This document shows positions 1 to 11,725 of a stretch of 64,000 nt of DNA, one piece after another. The stretch is taken from assembly GCF_001653235.2 (NCBI RefSeq), contig NC_035790.1, positions 6,076,001-6,140,000 of the forward strand, in the 5' to 3' direction. Positions within the stretch are counted from its first letter, which is position 1. Each line of letters opens with the position of its first letter. This DNA comes from Pochonia chlamydosporia 170. Lineage: Eukaryota; Ascomycota; Sordariomycetes; Hypocreales; Clavicipitaceae. Made by a program: the position numbers and the translations under genes. The notes beneath the pieces were generated by a model. It searched no databases and was not told where the DNA came from. It worked only from the letters and a program-made list of their open reading frames with translations.

Positions 1-824
1 AGGTTCACTTCAACGCCTCTTCGTTGGCCCATCCAGGGACGCCAAAATCGTTTTGCACTGGCCCTAACCCATCTCGATGCTGGCTCTACGATCTCCTGGA
101 AAGCGAGGCTCGTGTTCGGTTTGTAAACACGGATACCATCAGACCTCTGGTTCGGGAAGAGGCTCAAGGGAAGCGCATTGTCAATTCAGCGGAAGTCCGG
201 CTCGTATCACAACTAGTGGAAAGCCTTCTGGCGGTTGGAGTGCCGGCATCCGAAATTGGCGTCATGACACACTACCGAGCCCAGTTGTTCCTTCTGAAGG
301 ACCAACTAAAGGGTTATGCTGGTGTTGAAATGCACACGACGGATCGTTTTCAAGGACGAGACAAGGAGGTAGTTGTCCTCAGTCTTGTGCGAAGTAACGA
401 AGGATGCAATATTGGAGACTTGCTCAAAGACTGGAGGAGAATCAACGTTGCGTTTACGCGAGCCAAAACAAAGCTCCTTGTTGTAGGAAGCATGAATACT
501 TTGAAACACAGCGGAAAGGAGAATATGCTTAGTAGATTTATTTCTTTGATGGAAGAGCGGGACTGGATATACAACCTGCCAGCGGATGCCCTGGAGAGCC
601 ATCATTTTGAAGAATTAAGCACGCCAATGACTGTCGCTCCGACACCAAAATCGAAATCGCCAAAGAAGGCGTGGAAGAGAGGAAATTTCAGCCCGGATGG
701 GAAGGAGAATCGTCGGCCATCACCAAAGAAGGCGAGAATCGGTGAACGGGCGCTCTTGAAAGGGAAACTGGTAACGAGGGATATTCTGAATGAAATGACT
801 AACGGCGCATATATGGGTGTTTAG
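1..824 (+). CDS. dna2: DNA replication helicase/nuclease Dna2, C-terminal part (5' truncated by window edge)
   Basis: C-terminal end of a superfamily 1 helicase of the Dna2 type, which with Fen1 processes Okazaki-fragment flaps and resects DNA ends. The open frame enters from the left edge (first complete codon at base 3) and stops at TAG 822-824, so the N-terminal nuclease and the Walker motifs lie outside. Visible are helicase motif V around bases 340-400 (TTDRFQGRDKEVVVLSLVRS) and motif VI around 440-495 (RRINVAFTRAKTKLLVVG), both in the Upf1/Dna2 form. After the helicase core there is a basic tail with several S-P-K-K motifs, possible CDK sites or nuclear targeting sequence. The 3' end is only about 100 bp from the convergent FUSC-like gene. 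Identity as Dna2 rather than another Upf1-like helicase rests on remembered resemblance of the segment that begins SLAHPGTPKSFCTG to fungal Dna2 proteins. Confidence 0.85.
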   Translation, partial: VHFNASSLAHPGTPKSFCTGPNPSRCWLYDLLESEARVRFVNTDTIRPLVREEAQGKRIVNSAEVRLVSQLVESLLAVGVPASEIGVMTHYRAQLFLLKDQLKGYAGVEMHTTDRFQGRDKEVVVLSLVRSNEGCNIGDLLKDWRRINVAFTRAKTKLLVVGSMNTLKHSGKENMLSRFISLMEERDWIYNLPADALESHHFEELSTPMTVAPTPKSKSPKKAWKRGNFSPDGKENRRPSPKKARIGERALLKGKLVTRDILNEMTNGAYMGV

Positions 825-926
825 GAGTCGGGAACTATTTCATGCTTCAAACAAATGGATAGGGGAGCATACGGCCTTGGCGTATATATTTGGGGTATCA
901 ACTGAATACTGAATAGAATTTGGCTA

Positions 927-3900
927 TTAATGACAATTTTGCTCATGATTATTTCGCTTATCTTTATCCTCATCCTCGTTCTCATCCTCATCATGAAATT
1001 CATCATCAAATCTATCAGGCATCGCTTAGTCGAGGCATTCTGAAGAGGTGAGAATGGTGATTGGACTTACCCCTGTTGGCCAACTATGAGCTTTGTATAT
1101 TTTTCCAGCTCCTCTAGTTGAGCTACGCAGCCCGTCAAGCTTTCGTTGTATGAAAATCGGTAAACATCGCTCCATTTTTTGTGTTGTTGAACCTCACTAG
1201 GCCCTTCTTCTGCCGACATGTCTTCCTCTACTTCAGCTGTTTTGACTAATAGTTTCTTTCGAGCGGCTGCCGCACTGGGCATGTAGAGCTATGAGGGTGA
1301 TTAGTATGCATTATCTTATGCCAGAGTGATGCGGCTTGGACATACAGGCACTTTTCTCTTAGATCGAAGTGCTCCAGCTAAGATGTATAAGTTGGCCAGG
1401 ATTACGGCCACAGCATCACGCCGATAGCAGAGGAGTTTGTCAGCGGCCAGGGGATCGTCTCTGATATGGCTTGGATTGTAGAACAAGGCTGATTGGCGAA
1501 CGGCGATGAGGTAGTCGAAGAATCTCTCGCATGCGTCCGCCAGAGCTGAGTACGGGAGAGGGTCAAATGGTGCGCGTAGTCGAATTTCGTGCCGGGTTAG
1601 AACCTGCGTGAGCTGGTTAGGACATGAAATGTTGCACTACGATACTTGTACGCACTAGAAGCTGGCGTATTCGAACGAAGCCCTCTCTTAGTCTTCCTTC
1701 TAGGATTTCGGATCGCTGTATGTCGTCTGGCTTTGGCTCTTTGCCGTCACTGAAATACACGTATTTGCCGACGACGTCTTGCAAGGATTAGTGGGTTGGA
1801 TGGTGAAGTCTGGTCACAGAAATGCTTACTTCTATATAGGATGCTCATGAAGAAGAGCATTGATGAGAGCGCGTGTCTCAATTCATGGCGGGCGATAAAT
1901 GGCCACAACATCCAGTTGACGATGATTGGTACTGCTGTGCCGATGAAAAAGGACAGCCCTTTCAGAACTGCCAAAAGCGCAGGAGATGAGCCACCCCCCT
2001 GTGCTTGTAGACCGAGAGAGATGACAGTGAAAGAGAGGCAGCCTACAAGACCGGAGCGCTAGACGATCTTCGTTAGAGATAGAGTGGGAGCAGACGAGGG
2101 GAATGTGCACTTACTGGATGCGAGCTGATGGTGTATCGGTAGAGCATGGGGATCATGTACAATGCGGCGAACACGCCCATAACGTATGGGTTTCCATTGC
2201 CAGCAGCATATCCTATCCCGCTCCAAACAGCACCTAGAATGGCCACGCCTGATCTGGTCACTAGATCTTGCACATTTCCGCCTACTCGTGGATGCATGAC
2301 TGCCCAGCTCACTACGACTACCCACCACACCTCGTACTGATCCCACCAGCCATTGCTTTGGGGGAGGTATGATGGTATGGACAAGAGGGACGTAACAAGG
2401 CAAACTTTGAAGGCATATCTACTTTCAAAGCCTTGCAGTCGATAAAGACCCCTCCAAATTTTGTATCGCAGTTTTCTCTTCTTTGAAGTTGGTGCAATGT
2501 CCGTACTCGAGTCCATCGTTGGACGGTTAAGCTCAGTTTGTGACTCCTCTTTGCTCGGCTCATTCTCAAATCGCGACATAGGTTTGTAGTCCAAGGATTT
2601 GATCTTATCAAGTAGTCTTGCGATTTCCACAAATGTCTTTTGATAATAACCCGCAGTTACGCCGCCTCGGTCGTGTCGAACCTGGGCATTAGTTCGATGG
2701 ATTGCCTTCCAAATGGGATAAGATGGCAGATACACCCGGGGCCAGTCTGGCACTCGCTGCATCGCTGTGACTTGATCCATTAAAGTTGTGACAGTCATAA
2801 TAGTTTCCCGAACACGCCTGGAAAACACCAAGAGATGGATGACATCGGGATCATAAATCGACGATACGGGAGTATTGTCAGAGTGAAGGATATTTGACTC
2901 TGCAATTTCAAAAGCGGCTATTGCGTGCTTTGTGTGGATTTGGATGGGCCCGACGTCTGAAGGAGTTTCTGTGTCGGGACCGAGATACTTCCTATATCCA
3001 GATATATCCATTAAGGCGGCGTCGCATCTTTGCAGACCGTCCTTTATACAGAAAAGAAGATCGTTAGTCGGGGCTCGAAGTGGCTCCACGACATTGTGCA
3101 GTGCATCATCCGACACGGGAGGACTGGATGTGGCACTTGAAGCAGTAGCTCCCCTTTTGGACTTGTCAGAATCCGGGTCGTTCATAAAATTCACAGAACC
3201 TTGTTCTGAGCAGTCGGTAGCCAAGAGTCGGGGCTCGTTTTGAAATGATAATAACGCTCGTATGACCGCCTGCATGTTATTGCGCAGTTGCTCAACATCA
3301 TCTGGCCGAAATCTGGATATAGTAATGTTGATCCTCATATCTCGGTAGGCTTCTGAGAGATTCACAAACGCATCAGCTAAGCCTCGCCTCTGTCTACTGC
3401 GACGCTGTTGAACAGAGAGGTCAAGGGCATCCTACAAAATGATCAGCCGAGTCTTCGTTTGTTTCTTGCATTGAAGGGGGGATTCTCAAACCTGCATGAC
3501 GGCAAACGATTGATGCAATGCAGTGGCGAGAGCCCTGGCCCCTGCGTCAGGAAATATGACAATATTAACAACCAAAGCAATAGCTTGTCCCAAAAACCAA
3601 GGGATAGCGTAACTACGCAACTTGTTCCATGTGACATTTTGACTGTTCGTCTCCGCTAGTGTTGTAAACATGATTGCTATGCCAGCGCACAGAACAGCCT
3701 GATAAAATCTGATGAAGAATGCACGAATGGAAGCAGTGATAAGCATAAAGATGGCAAGAAACATGGCCAATATACCTCCATAGCCAGCGCTGGCAGCGAG
3801 AGTGGAAGTCGACAACAGCAGGCCAATAACACCCCAACCTAGGCCAGTGGCTGTTCCAACAATAATGAGAATTGTACCCTCGATTTGGCCACCAACTGTG

Positions 3901-4478
3901 CGAGCTGGATGATTCAGGATAACAGATATAACCATCATGTAATGATAACGGCCAAGCCAATCTCTTATGGTAGGCGCTAAACAAAGACAGTACGCAATGA
4001 AAAAAGCCAAGAAGGATTTGAACAGCCGAATCCCAGCTCGCGTAGTTGCTATCCGACGAAACAGAGAATTCAGCTGGTGTAATTGTCGTGAGACAAAATA
4101 TTTTGGTGCCAATGGATTTGACTTGTCAAATTGGGCGGGTAAGGTAGCCTTCGAATGCTCTAAGAGATCCTTCACATTGAGATTCAACGGCTTAAGAAAT
4201 ATGGCGTCAAACAAACCCTCGCGTATCTCAGAGACTCCGTACGTGTCCTCGTTTAAATCATCTTCTGATAATACCCGGTCGATCTGAGCTATGCTCATGG
4301 CGGAGCTACGACGACTTTCCAAGAGTGGTCTCGAAGGCTTTAGGGCGTCTATCCTACTCGAGGGAGCTGGTGTTCGGTCATCACCTGCCATGTTGTCGGT
4401 GTTCTCAAAGGGCCCTTGTAAGCGCTGTCTCATTCCATCACCCGCACGGCTTGCTTCAACTTGGTCACCGCTGGCCAT
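927..4478 (-). CDS. FUSC/ArAE-family membrane transporter, Bre4-like
   Basis: Seven-exon gene on the minus strand, read as complement(join(927..1011, 1071..1288, 1346..1603, 1656..1777, 1830..2058, 2115..3431, 3492..4478)). All phases close and give 1071 aa. The protein has two blocks of hydrophobic segments. The first is in exon 1 (residues about 150-320: LFKSFLAFFIAYCLCLAP, GTILIIVGTATGLGWGVIG and others). The second spans the end of exon 2 and exon 3 (AFKVCLVTSLLSIPSYLP, YEVWWVVVVSWAVMHP). A cytosolic region separates them and another follows. This is the layout of fungal 'putative ER transporter 6TM / DUF2421' proteins related to yeast Bre4 and bacterial aromatic-acid or fusaric-acid efflux proteins; the substrate is unknown. 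The last exon encodes a very acidic D/E/H-rich tail and is the least certain junction, because reading through its intron would stop earlier at TAA 1067-1069. It is divergent from the complex I subunit gene. Confidence 0.85.
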
Positions 4479-5052
4479 TGTGAATGTTCGTTCCAGTTAC
4501 TTCTGCCATAGAGGAATCCCGGGATGGTTTTGAGGGGCGCCTACGCATGGTGCGTGAGGGATCTCGGAGGACAAGCAGTCCCGTTCCTCGACATGTGGAA
4601 GTTGTGGTGAAGAAAGTTGTGATCCGGTAACTCCAACTCTCTGAACTTATCCTGGCTTTGCTGTTCTTCAACCAAAAGAAAGAAAAAAGTAAACTCGATT
4701 ATGAAGCAAGCAGCGCCATGGACAGATCGCCGATCCCCCGTACTTGCCGCGCTATTCGCTTCACACCAGCTCCATTGATAGACTGCCGAATGACCACTTG
4801 CATGAAGCCTGAAAGTCGAACTGCAGGTTTCAACATTCCCAGTGACGTCGTTGGGCGTTTGTCCAATCAAGTACCGTGATGTTCCCAAAGGGGCGTGCAC
4901 ATAGCAACATCCCTCACGTGACTCCGGGTCCGCTGGATCTGCCATCGTCGACCTCCTCTCCATGGATCACCTCAATACGATTCAAAACCCCAAGCCATTG
5001 AGACACGATAGTCCGTTCGCACCGCCAGAAATCGCATTCGGACCAGACAATA
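4479..5052. other. Intergenic, divergent promoter region
   Basis: 574 bp between the start codons of the FUSC-like gene (minus) and the complex I subunit gene (plus). The open frames on both strands here are short, overlap one another and resemble no family I know. I see no repeat or clear factor-binding site. Confidence 0.6.
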
Positions 5053-5603
5053 ATGGCCATTATTCGACATTCGGCCGCTCCGCTGCGAGCAGTGCGATGC
5101 GCTCGCCAACCCATCGCCATGAGATCCTTCTCCGTGTCCTCCCGACGACAAGGCGGCGGCCACGGAAACGAGTCACAATTCGAACCTCCCACCGGCTGGC
5201 TCTGGGGTATCAAGCCCGGCGAGAAGCCTGAGCCCGAGGGTTGGGAATGGCCCATGTACCTTTTCTGCGGCAGTTTGCTGGCTGCGGGTGTTGCTCTGGC
5301 CTTCAAGCCTGACACTTCGTAAGTCCCTCTATGCCGCCATTTGACACGATCCCCCTCTCCTCATGCGCGCCACGACGGCATCGGACTGGATATGGAGATT
5401 CAAGTGCATCTGTGCATCGAATTCGCCGATCGCCAAGGGATTTTGGGATGCCACTATATCGCGCTCTGAGAGTACCAGGCTGGTCAACGGTTCCGTTTTA
5501 CTGACTTGATTGCAGTGTATCTACCTGGGCCCTCGAGGAAGCCCGACGGCGGTTAGAAGCTGAGGGTATCCTGCCGGACCCCAGCAAGGACAAGAAGGAG
5601 TAG
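5053..5603 (+). CDS. NADH:ubiquinone oxidoreductase ESSS-type subunit (NDUFB11-like)
   Basis: Small accessory subunit of mitochondrial respiratory complex I. Exons 5053..5318 and 5516..5603 join in frame (TC|T) to give 117 aa; the donor is GTAAGT and the acceptor TTGCAG follows a CTGAC branch-like site. The N-terminus is rich in R, S and A without acidic residues (RHSAAPLRAVRCARQPIAMR), as expected for a matrix-targeting presequence. The mature part has the fungal ESSS pattern GWLWGIKPGEKPEPEGWEWP, one membrane segment (MYLFCGSLLAAGVALAF), then KPDTSVSTWALEEARRRLEAEGIL. The 197-nt intron is longer than most here. An ATG at 4962 opens another frame and is not part of this protein. The gene converges on the aminotransferase, with stop codons 393 bp apart. 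Confidence 0.88.
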
Positions 5604-5996
5604 GTTGAGGATATGGGCGAAGAACGTAAGGGATAGAACGGGGGATGATATGCTTGACGGGAATCGAATGAAGGACGACGCGGCGTCAAGCGCCAACATG
5701 TATATGTTTTCAGGCCTTCTTTTGTTTTGGGCAAAGATAAATTCCTTCAATGGTACGACGCATTAGACCTTTTTCTGAGATTACTTGCCTACGTGATGAC
5801 TCAATTGACATGTTTACACACGTGTTGCTCGATATGACGGCAGGGGAGCATGCCGTTGAATGAGCGGTTACGTTGGCAGGACGTTTTTGAGAAATCGACT
5901 CACTGTTTGATGGTGGCGCTATCTATCGTGTCCAAACTTCTTATGTACATGTGCACCGAGCTCCCAACTTCTATTCTAATTTTATCACGTCCAAAA
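5604..5996. other. Intergenic, convergent 3' regions
   Basis: 393 bp between two convergent stop codons. AT-richer than the coding flanks, with no gene-like open frame; presumably the two 3' UTRs and terminators. Confidence 0.6.
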
Positions 5997-7300
5997 CTAC
6001 TCAACCTCGACGCTCCACTCATGCTCTTCTTCACCGTACTGAATAGCCTCTATCCAGTCTTTAACACGCAGGGCGGTCTCACCAGACTCCTCGTTCTCCT
6101 TCAAGCCACAGTCAACGTGCTTGCCCTTCCAGGCAATAGTTCGGACAGGGCTGACAATGGCAGCAGTACCGGCACCAAAAGCCTCCACCAAGCGACCCTC
6201 TTGAGAAGCTTCGTCGAGCTCCTGCATGGTATACTTGCGCTCCGTGACCTTCCAGCCCTCAGGCACAAGACGCTCACGGGCCAACGCTAGGACAGAGTCT
6301 CTAGTCACACCCTCCAAAATGGTGCCGTCAAGAGGAGCAGTGATGAGCTCCTTCTGGCCAGTTTGCTTATCCTTGAGGACAACAAACATGTTCATAGTGC
6401 CAACTTCAGTGACGTACTCCTCTTCACCGAAGAGCCACAGGTTTTGCTGGTAGCCACGGCTGGCAGCTTGGAGCTGAGGGACAATGCAAGGCGCATAGTT
6501 GGCGCCAAGCTTCTTGTCGCCGACACCGCCAGGCCAGGCTCGGACAGCGTAGTCCGTGGCCTCAAGTGAAACGGCCTTGAAACCGGTGGGATAGTAAGGT
6601 CCGACGGGGGAAGCAATAACATAGAGCAATGCAGAGCCAGGCGGCCCAACACCCAGTGTCTTCTGGGTACCAATCATGGTGGGTCGCAGGTAGAGTGAGT
6701 AGCCTCGCTGGTTAGGGATAAACCGTGAGTCAAGCTTGGTGAACTTGCTGATGAGCTCGATGAAGCTTGTGGGCTCAAAGGTGGGAAGAGCAATACGGGC
6801 GGCAGACTTGTTAAGACGGGCCATGTTCTTGTCTGGGCGGAACAGACGGACCTTGCCGTCCTTGTCCTTGTAGGCCTTCATACCTTCGAAGCACTCAAAG
6901 GCATAGTGGAAGACACAGGTGGCAGGGTCTAGAGAGAGGTTCTGGTATGGGGTGATTTTAGGATCGAGCCAGCCATCTTCTTGAGTCCATTCAATAGCAA
7001 GCATGTGGTCTAATAGTGACAAAAGTCAGCAAATGTTAGTTGGGCCTGGGATATTGTATATGTAGGCTTGTACTTGCCAGTAAACTCGCGTCCAAAGACA
7101 AGCGTCTCTGGTTTGCTAAGTGGCTTGGGGCTGGAGGTCTCAGTGATGGAGAGTCTGCTTGGGTCAAGAGCCTTCTGCTTAGAATCCGAAGCAGCTTCGG
7201 CCTTGATGCTAAAGAGACGAAGAGGCCGAGAAGCCTGAAGCGTCCGCGAGGACCTGGTAGCGGCCCAGACGGCGCTCCGCGCAAGATTGGCGGATCGCAT
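5997..7300 (-). CDS. Branched-chain amino acid aminotransferase, mitochondrial type
   Basis: PLP enzyme (fold type IV) that transfers the amino group between Leu/Ile/Val and 2-oxoglutarate, the last step of branched-chain amino acid synthesis and the first of breakdown. Exons complement(join(5997..7009, 7078..7300)) give 411 aa. The join restores the conserved start of the fold, [12 protein letters not shown]. The PLP lysine is expected at about K241 in [14 protein letters not shown], and the usual ECFEGMKAY and [10 protein letters not shown] blocks are present. The first 50 residues are rich in A, R and S, suggesting a mitochondrial presequence. The intron (7010-7077) is of the GC-AG class: the donor on the coding strand is G|GCAAGT. 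The only nearby GT, two bases further on, would put a broken reading (TGKPHAC) in place of the TDHMLAIEW block. A Leu3-type site lies about 250 bp upstream. Confidence 0.93.
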
Positions 7301-8223
7301 TGGTGATGTGGAAGGCGTGCTGCCAAAAAAAAAGTTCAGTTTGGTTTTGTTTCGATGGGATATGTATATTGCGATCGCGGAGGACTCTGGGGAAAGGTCG
7401 ATATTTATGTCCACGAAACCAATTGGATGGTCGAGAGGGGTTACACGGACCAGGGGCAGGTGCGATTGAGGATGTTGACGAACTTCGGTCGTCCAACAAA
7501 AATTAAAGCCGGGCCTCCCTGCGATGTCCGCCTCAATGGAGGAAACTGGATACCGGTACCGGAGATCTGGGCCAGTTACACAGCGTTAGCATTGCGTGGG
7601 AGCCGCCAAAATTGACAGGCTGGCGCGCCCTACGCCTACCACTGGCCCGGGCCGAAGGTAAGCGCCAGGTTTTCCAGAAATCGAGCGGCAGAATTGGCTA
7701 CAGGGTAGTCAGCTTCACTCGGTCCCTTACGAATTCACGGAGGGAGCACCAAGCTGTCCAAACCCAAGCTCTTGGCCGCTCTCATCAGACCCTTGTTCCA
7801 GATGTCCCTTGTTGGCCCAACACAGGCACCCAAGTACCCCTGTCTGGCCTTTGATGGTGCTCATCTTTGTCTGTGGAGGTTTTTGACCAACCAAACGACG
7901 TCCTTCGTCATTTGAAAGCTGTGCAGACGGTACAGGTCCACGACGCCGAGGAACTTGAAGGGGCAGCGCATTGACAGCTCTACTTTTCATCTCGCATTTT
8001 CGAATTCTCCCGCCACATTCGCTCGCAGTATTTTCCAACAGAGCTGCTTCGAGTGTCGGTCTGCGCTGCTGTCGTATTAGATAACGATAGTCATTACGAA
8101 TTATCAGCCTTATTCAATTAATCACAACTGCCGCCGCATCGGCCCTCCACCACCAACCAACTCCCAAGAACTCGACGACATGATATCACCAGTTCCAGAA
8201 CCGCACCATCCGTAATCTGCAGC
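7301..8223. other. Intergenic, divergent promoter (aminotransferase / SCYL2-like)
   Basis: 923 bp between two divergent starts. It contains the CCGGTACCGG site annotated separately and CT-rich runs close to the SCYL2 start. Short open frames are present, but none resembles a protein family. Confidence 0.6.
7553..7562. promoter_or_regulatory. Candidate Leu3 binding site (CCGGTACCGG)
   Basis: A perfect match to CCGGNNCCGG, the everted CGG pair bound by the Zn2Cys6 regulator Leu3 upstream of branched-chain amino acid genes in yeast and other fungi. It lies 253 bp upstream of the aminotransferase ATG. One such 8-of-10 match is expected by chance in about 65 kb, so position and pathway fit carry the argument. 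Confidence 0.5.
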
Positions 8224-11205
8224 ATGTTCTCCTCGGCCCTTAAATCCATCTCCGCTACCAACATCACAGCGAACTACTCCGTCTCCCCGAATCCCACTTC
8301 CACTGCTGGTCCATGGAAGATCTACGATGCTAAAAAGAAATCCACCGGCAAGGCCTACAGTGTCTTTGTCTTTGACAAGAAGGCCCTAGAATCCCATGGC
8401 AACTCTTTGGGCCGGTCCGGTGCCTCCGGCTTCAAGCGCACCGTGGAGGAGGTTGTCGAGCGCCTGAAAAAGGAAGCCTCCAGCTTGGCAAAGCTTCGAC
8501 ACCCCTCGATCCTAGAGCTAGTCGAACCGGTCGAGGATACGAGAGGCGGTGGTTTACAGTTTGTGACCGAGGCTGTATCTGCGTCACTATCTAGTGTACT
8601 CCAAGAGAAGGATGATCAAGAGCGTTCTGGAGGGAGGTCCAGCCGGTTTGTCACAGAAGATGCAGATGGGGTTAGAAGGCGGCGGGAGATTGAGATTGAC
8701 GAGCTGGAAATTCAGAAGGGCCTATTGCAAGTTAGCAAAGCACTTGAATTTCTTCACGAGAACGCCGGTCTTGTCCACTGCAACTTGACACCAGATGCAG
8801 TCCTAATCAATGCCAAGGTAGGATACAGCTTTGATTCGTCGGCACTGTAAGGCGAAATACGACATGCTAACAAGTCGAAAGTCTGACTGGAAGATTAGCG
8901 GTCTGTCGTTTTGCAGCCCTGCCGATAACTCGACGAAGCCGACTTCTATCCAGGGCATAAATTTGGGAGAGGTTTTAAACATGGATCCTCGTTTACCGAA
9001 ATTCGTCCAGCTCAACCTCGATTATACTTCTCCCGACTTCGTCATGGACAATAACCTGACCCCAGCAGCCGATATGTTTTCCCTAGGCTTGCTTTCCATT
9101 GCTCTGTACAACTCGCCACACAAATCGCCCCTCGAAAGTCACGGCAGTCTCTCATCGTACAAGAGGCTGTTTTCATCATCATCGACTGTACCGTCGGCAA
9201 CCAACAACTTTCTGTCGTCTCATCCCTTGCCTAAAGACTTATCAAACCATGTTCTTCCTAGACTGATTACCAGACGACCAGCTCAACGGATGACAGCCCA
9301 CGAATTTCAAGAAAGCGAGTATTTTGACAATGTTTTAGTATCGACGATACGGTTCCTCGATTCGTTCCCGGCTAAGACTCCAAATGAAAAGTCGCAATTC
9401 ATGAGGGGATTGAATAAGGTATTGCCGTCTTTTCCAAAGTCTGTGATGGAAAAGAAGCTTCTGCCGGCACTTTTGGAAGAGCTCAAAGACAAGGATCTAC
9501 TTTCCTTGATTCTTCAAAATGTGTTCAAGATTATTGAACTGCTCCCGTCTGCTCGACGAGCATTTGGGGACAAGGTTCGTCCGGCGTTGAAGGACATCTT
9601 CGTGGTCAATGCGAAGCAAGGCCAGGAGAAAGACCCAGCTCGAGATGCTGGATTGATGGTGTTTCTGGAGAACGTGTCACTCGCGGCTGACAATTCCTCC
9701 GGCAAGGAGTTCAAGGACGGTAAGTTTAGCCAGTCTTTTGCAATCCAAAACCAAGTCCCCGGTACTGACCATATTCGTCATCAGATATCCTTCCAGTAAT
9801 ATTGGCTGCTATCGAGTGTCCTACGCCTTCAATCGTAGACGCCGCACTTAGAATGCTGCCGTCGATCCTGCCCGTCCTCGACTTCAGCACCATCAAGAAC
9901 GAACTCTTCCCAGTGGTGGCCATGGTCTTTAGTAAAACAAACAGTCTGGCAATCAAAGTGCGCGGCTTGCAAGCGTTTGTCATTCTTTGCGGCGGTTCGA
10001 CTGACGCAGCAGCCGACGACGGGCTCAACGGACTAATTGAGAATAAAAAGAAGACATCCTCGTCTAGCGCATTGGACAAGTATACCATGCAGGAGAAGAT
10101 TGTCCCTCTAATCAAGGCTATCAAAACAAAGGAGCCAGCTGTCATGATGGCAGCACTCAATGTGCTGCGCATAGTAGGCGAAAATGCAGATGCCGACTTT
10201 GTAGCAATGGACATTCTGCCTATTCTGTGGAGCATGAGTCTTGGACCGCTGCTCGACCTGCGCCAGTTCCAGACATTCATGGAACTAATCAGAAATCTAT
10301 CCAAGAGGGTTGAGGATGAACAAACCAGGAAACTACAGGAGTTGTCTGGCACGACAAACGCAGGCACCGCAGGTCCCAACGAAGACTTTCTCGCATTCGG
10401 CGGCGTCACAGGCACCACATTTGATAGCACCGCAGGCGGAAACGAGGATGATTTTGAAGCTCTCGTGAAAGGCAAAGGCGGCATGTCAGCATCATCAACC
10501 AGCAATAACAACGGCTTCCCCAGCTGGGATGACACTCCGTCTGTCATGGCATCCTCCAAGGCCACCGCCACCGTCAAGAGTTCATCTAACACGCCAAAGA
10601 CACCATCCTTCTCATGGTCAACGCAAAACCCTACCAGCCCTACCACAACATCCAATCCCGCCATGGGCAACAGCCAACCTAGTTTCCGTACCGTCACCCC
10701 CGACCTCGCTCGATTCAGCACCCTCGCCCCATCATCAACCCAATACAGCCAGCCGCTGCAGCCAACCCAGCCGGCACAATCATCCTTCCCGCCTCCTCCG
10801 CAAACCTCTTCAACAATCAACTGGTCTGCCTCCGCAGCCGCAACCGCCAACCCATGGGCTTCACCCGCACCAAACTACTCCAACTTTTCCAGCCACACGC
10901 CCACCCAATCAGGCTCCAGCTTCGGCGGCATGAACACATCCATGTCCAACATGTCCCTTGGACAACAGGCACGCCCTTCACTCGGCGGCGGCGGTGACTC
11001 ACGGAACTCTTCGTTCTCGCTGCCTCCCCCTCCAGGCAGCAGTTCCTCGCCCAATACGTCGTTTAGTATCAAGCCGCCTCCTGCACAGAGTAGCTGGGCC
11101 GCAGCAAGTCAGAAACCTGTGGGAACGATGGGTTCGGGCTCAGGTCAGAATAACAATAGTGGTCAAAAGTCGTCTGGGTTAGATAAGTATCAGAGTTTGA
11201 TTTAG
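8224..11205 (+). CDS. SCY1-like pseudokinase, SCYL2 (CVAK104) type
   Basis: Exons 8224..8817, 8882..9719 and 9785..11205 join in frame to give 950 aa, close to the size of animal SCYL2. The N-terminal third is a degenerate protein kinase fold. The catalytic loop reads HCNLTPDAVLIN (about residues 184-195) where an active kinase has HRDLKPxN, and the DFG position reads GLSF (205-208), so phosphotransfer is unlikely. The middle (about 380-660) is alpha-helical, HEAT-like (LPVILAAIECPTPSIVDAAL). The C-terminal 300 residues are low complexity, rich in S, T, P, Q, N and G, with NPW- and F-containing short motifs typical of clathrin/adaptor partners. Known family members act in clathrin-coated vesicle traffic between trans-Golgi and endosomes. 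The gene converges on the sirtuin gene. Confidence 0.88.
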
Positions 11206-11725
11206 CGATGGGTTATGAGGCATGAATTGTAGACATGGATTGTTGTATAGCGAGTAGATGATGGTGTTGGTGCCATGACAAAATTCCCTTTTTACGAGCG
11301 TTATATTCGGACTATGATTGATAGTTGTACCGGTAGTTGTGGCTCCAAATTTATAATCAAGATAGACTTGGGAGTTATTTTATCATGACATCTACATGTC
11401 TCTTACATCTAGCGGTTTGCCGTACAAAGCAGATATCGACCCATCTTTCCTTTTCCTTCCCAACACCAGTGACCATTACTGCCCATGAGGGGCCCTCCAC
11501 AATGTCTAACTGTGTATGAAGAAATAACATGAGTTCGTAAAACTGAAAGTCCAACAGGGGATATATATATAGTAAAGACAACAAGGCAAACAGCCCATTC
11601 CTGTTCAAAATTTGTAGTGCAAAACGCCTAGCTCGCCTGGGTTCGCAAGAAGAGTGTAAAAAAATAGACCATCTAAGCATGTATACATGCTGGGTTCATG
11701 GCAAATAGTTGTAGTTCATGGTAGT
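11206..11725. other. Intergenic, convergent 3' regions
   Basis: 520 bp between convergent stop codons of the SCYL2-like and sirtuin genes, AT-rich, with no supported gene. Confidence 0.6.

Noticed and set aside
9726..10850. 374-codon minus-strand open frame
   Set aside because: Antisense shadow of SCYL2-like exon 3; composition follows the S/T/P-rich codons of the sense strand and shows no domain.
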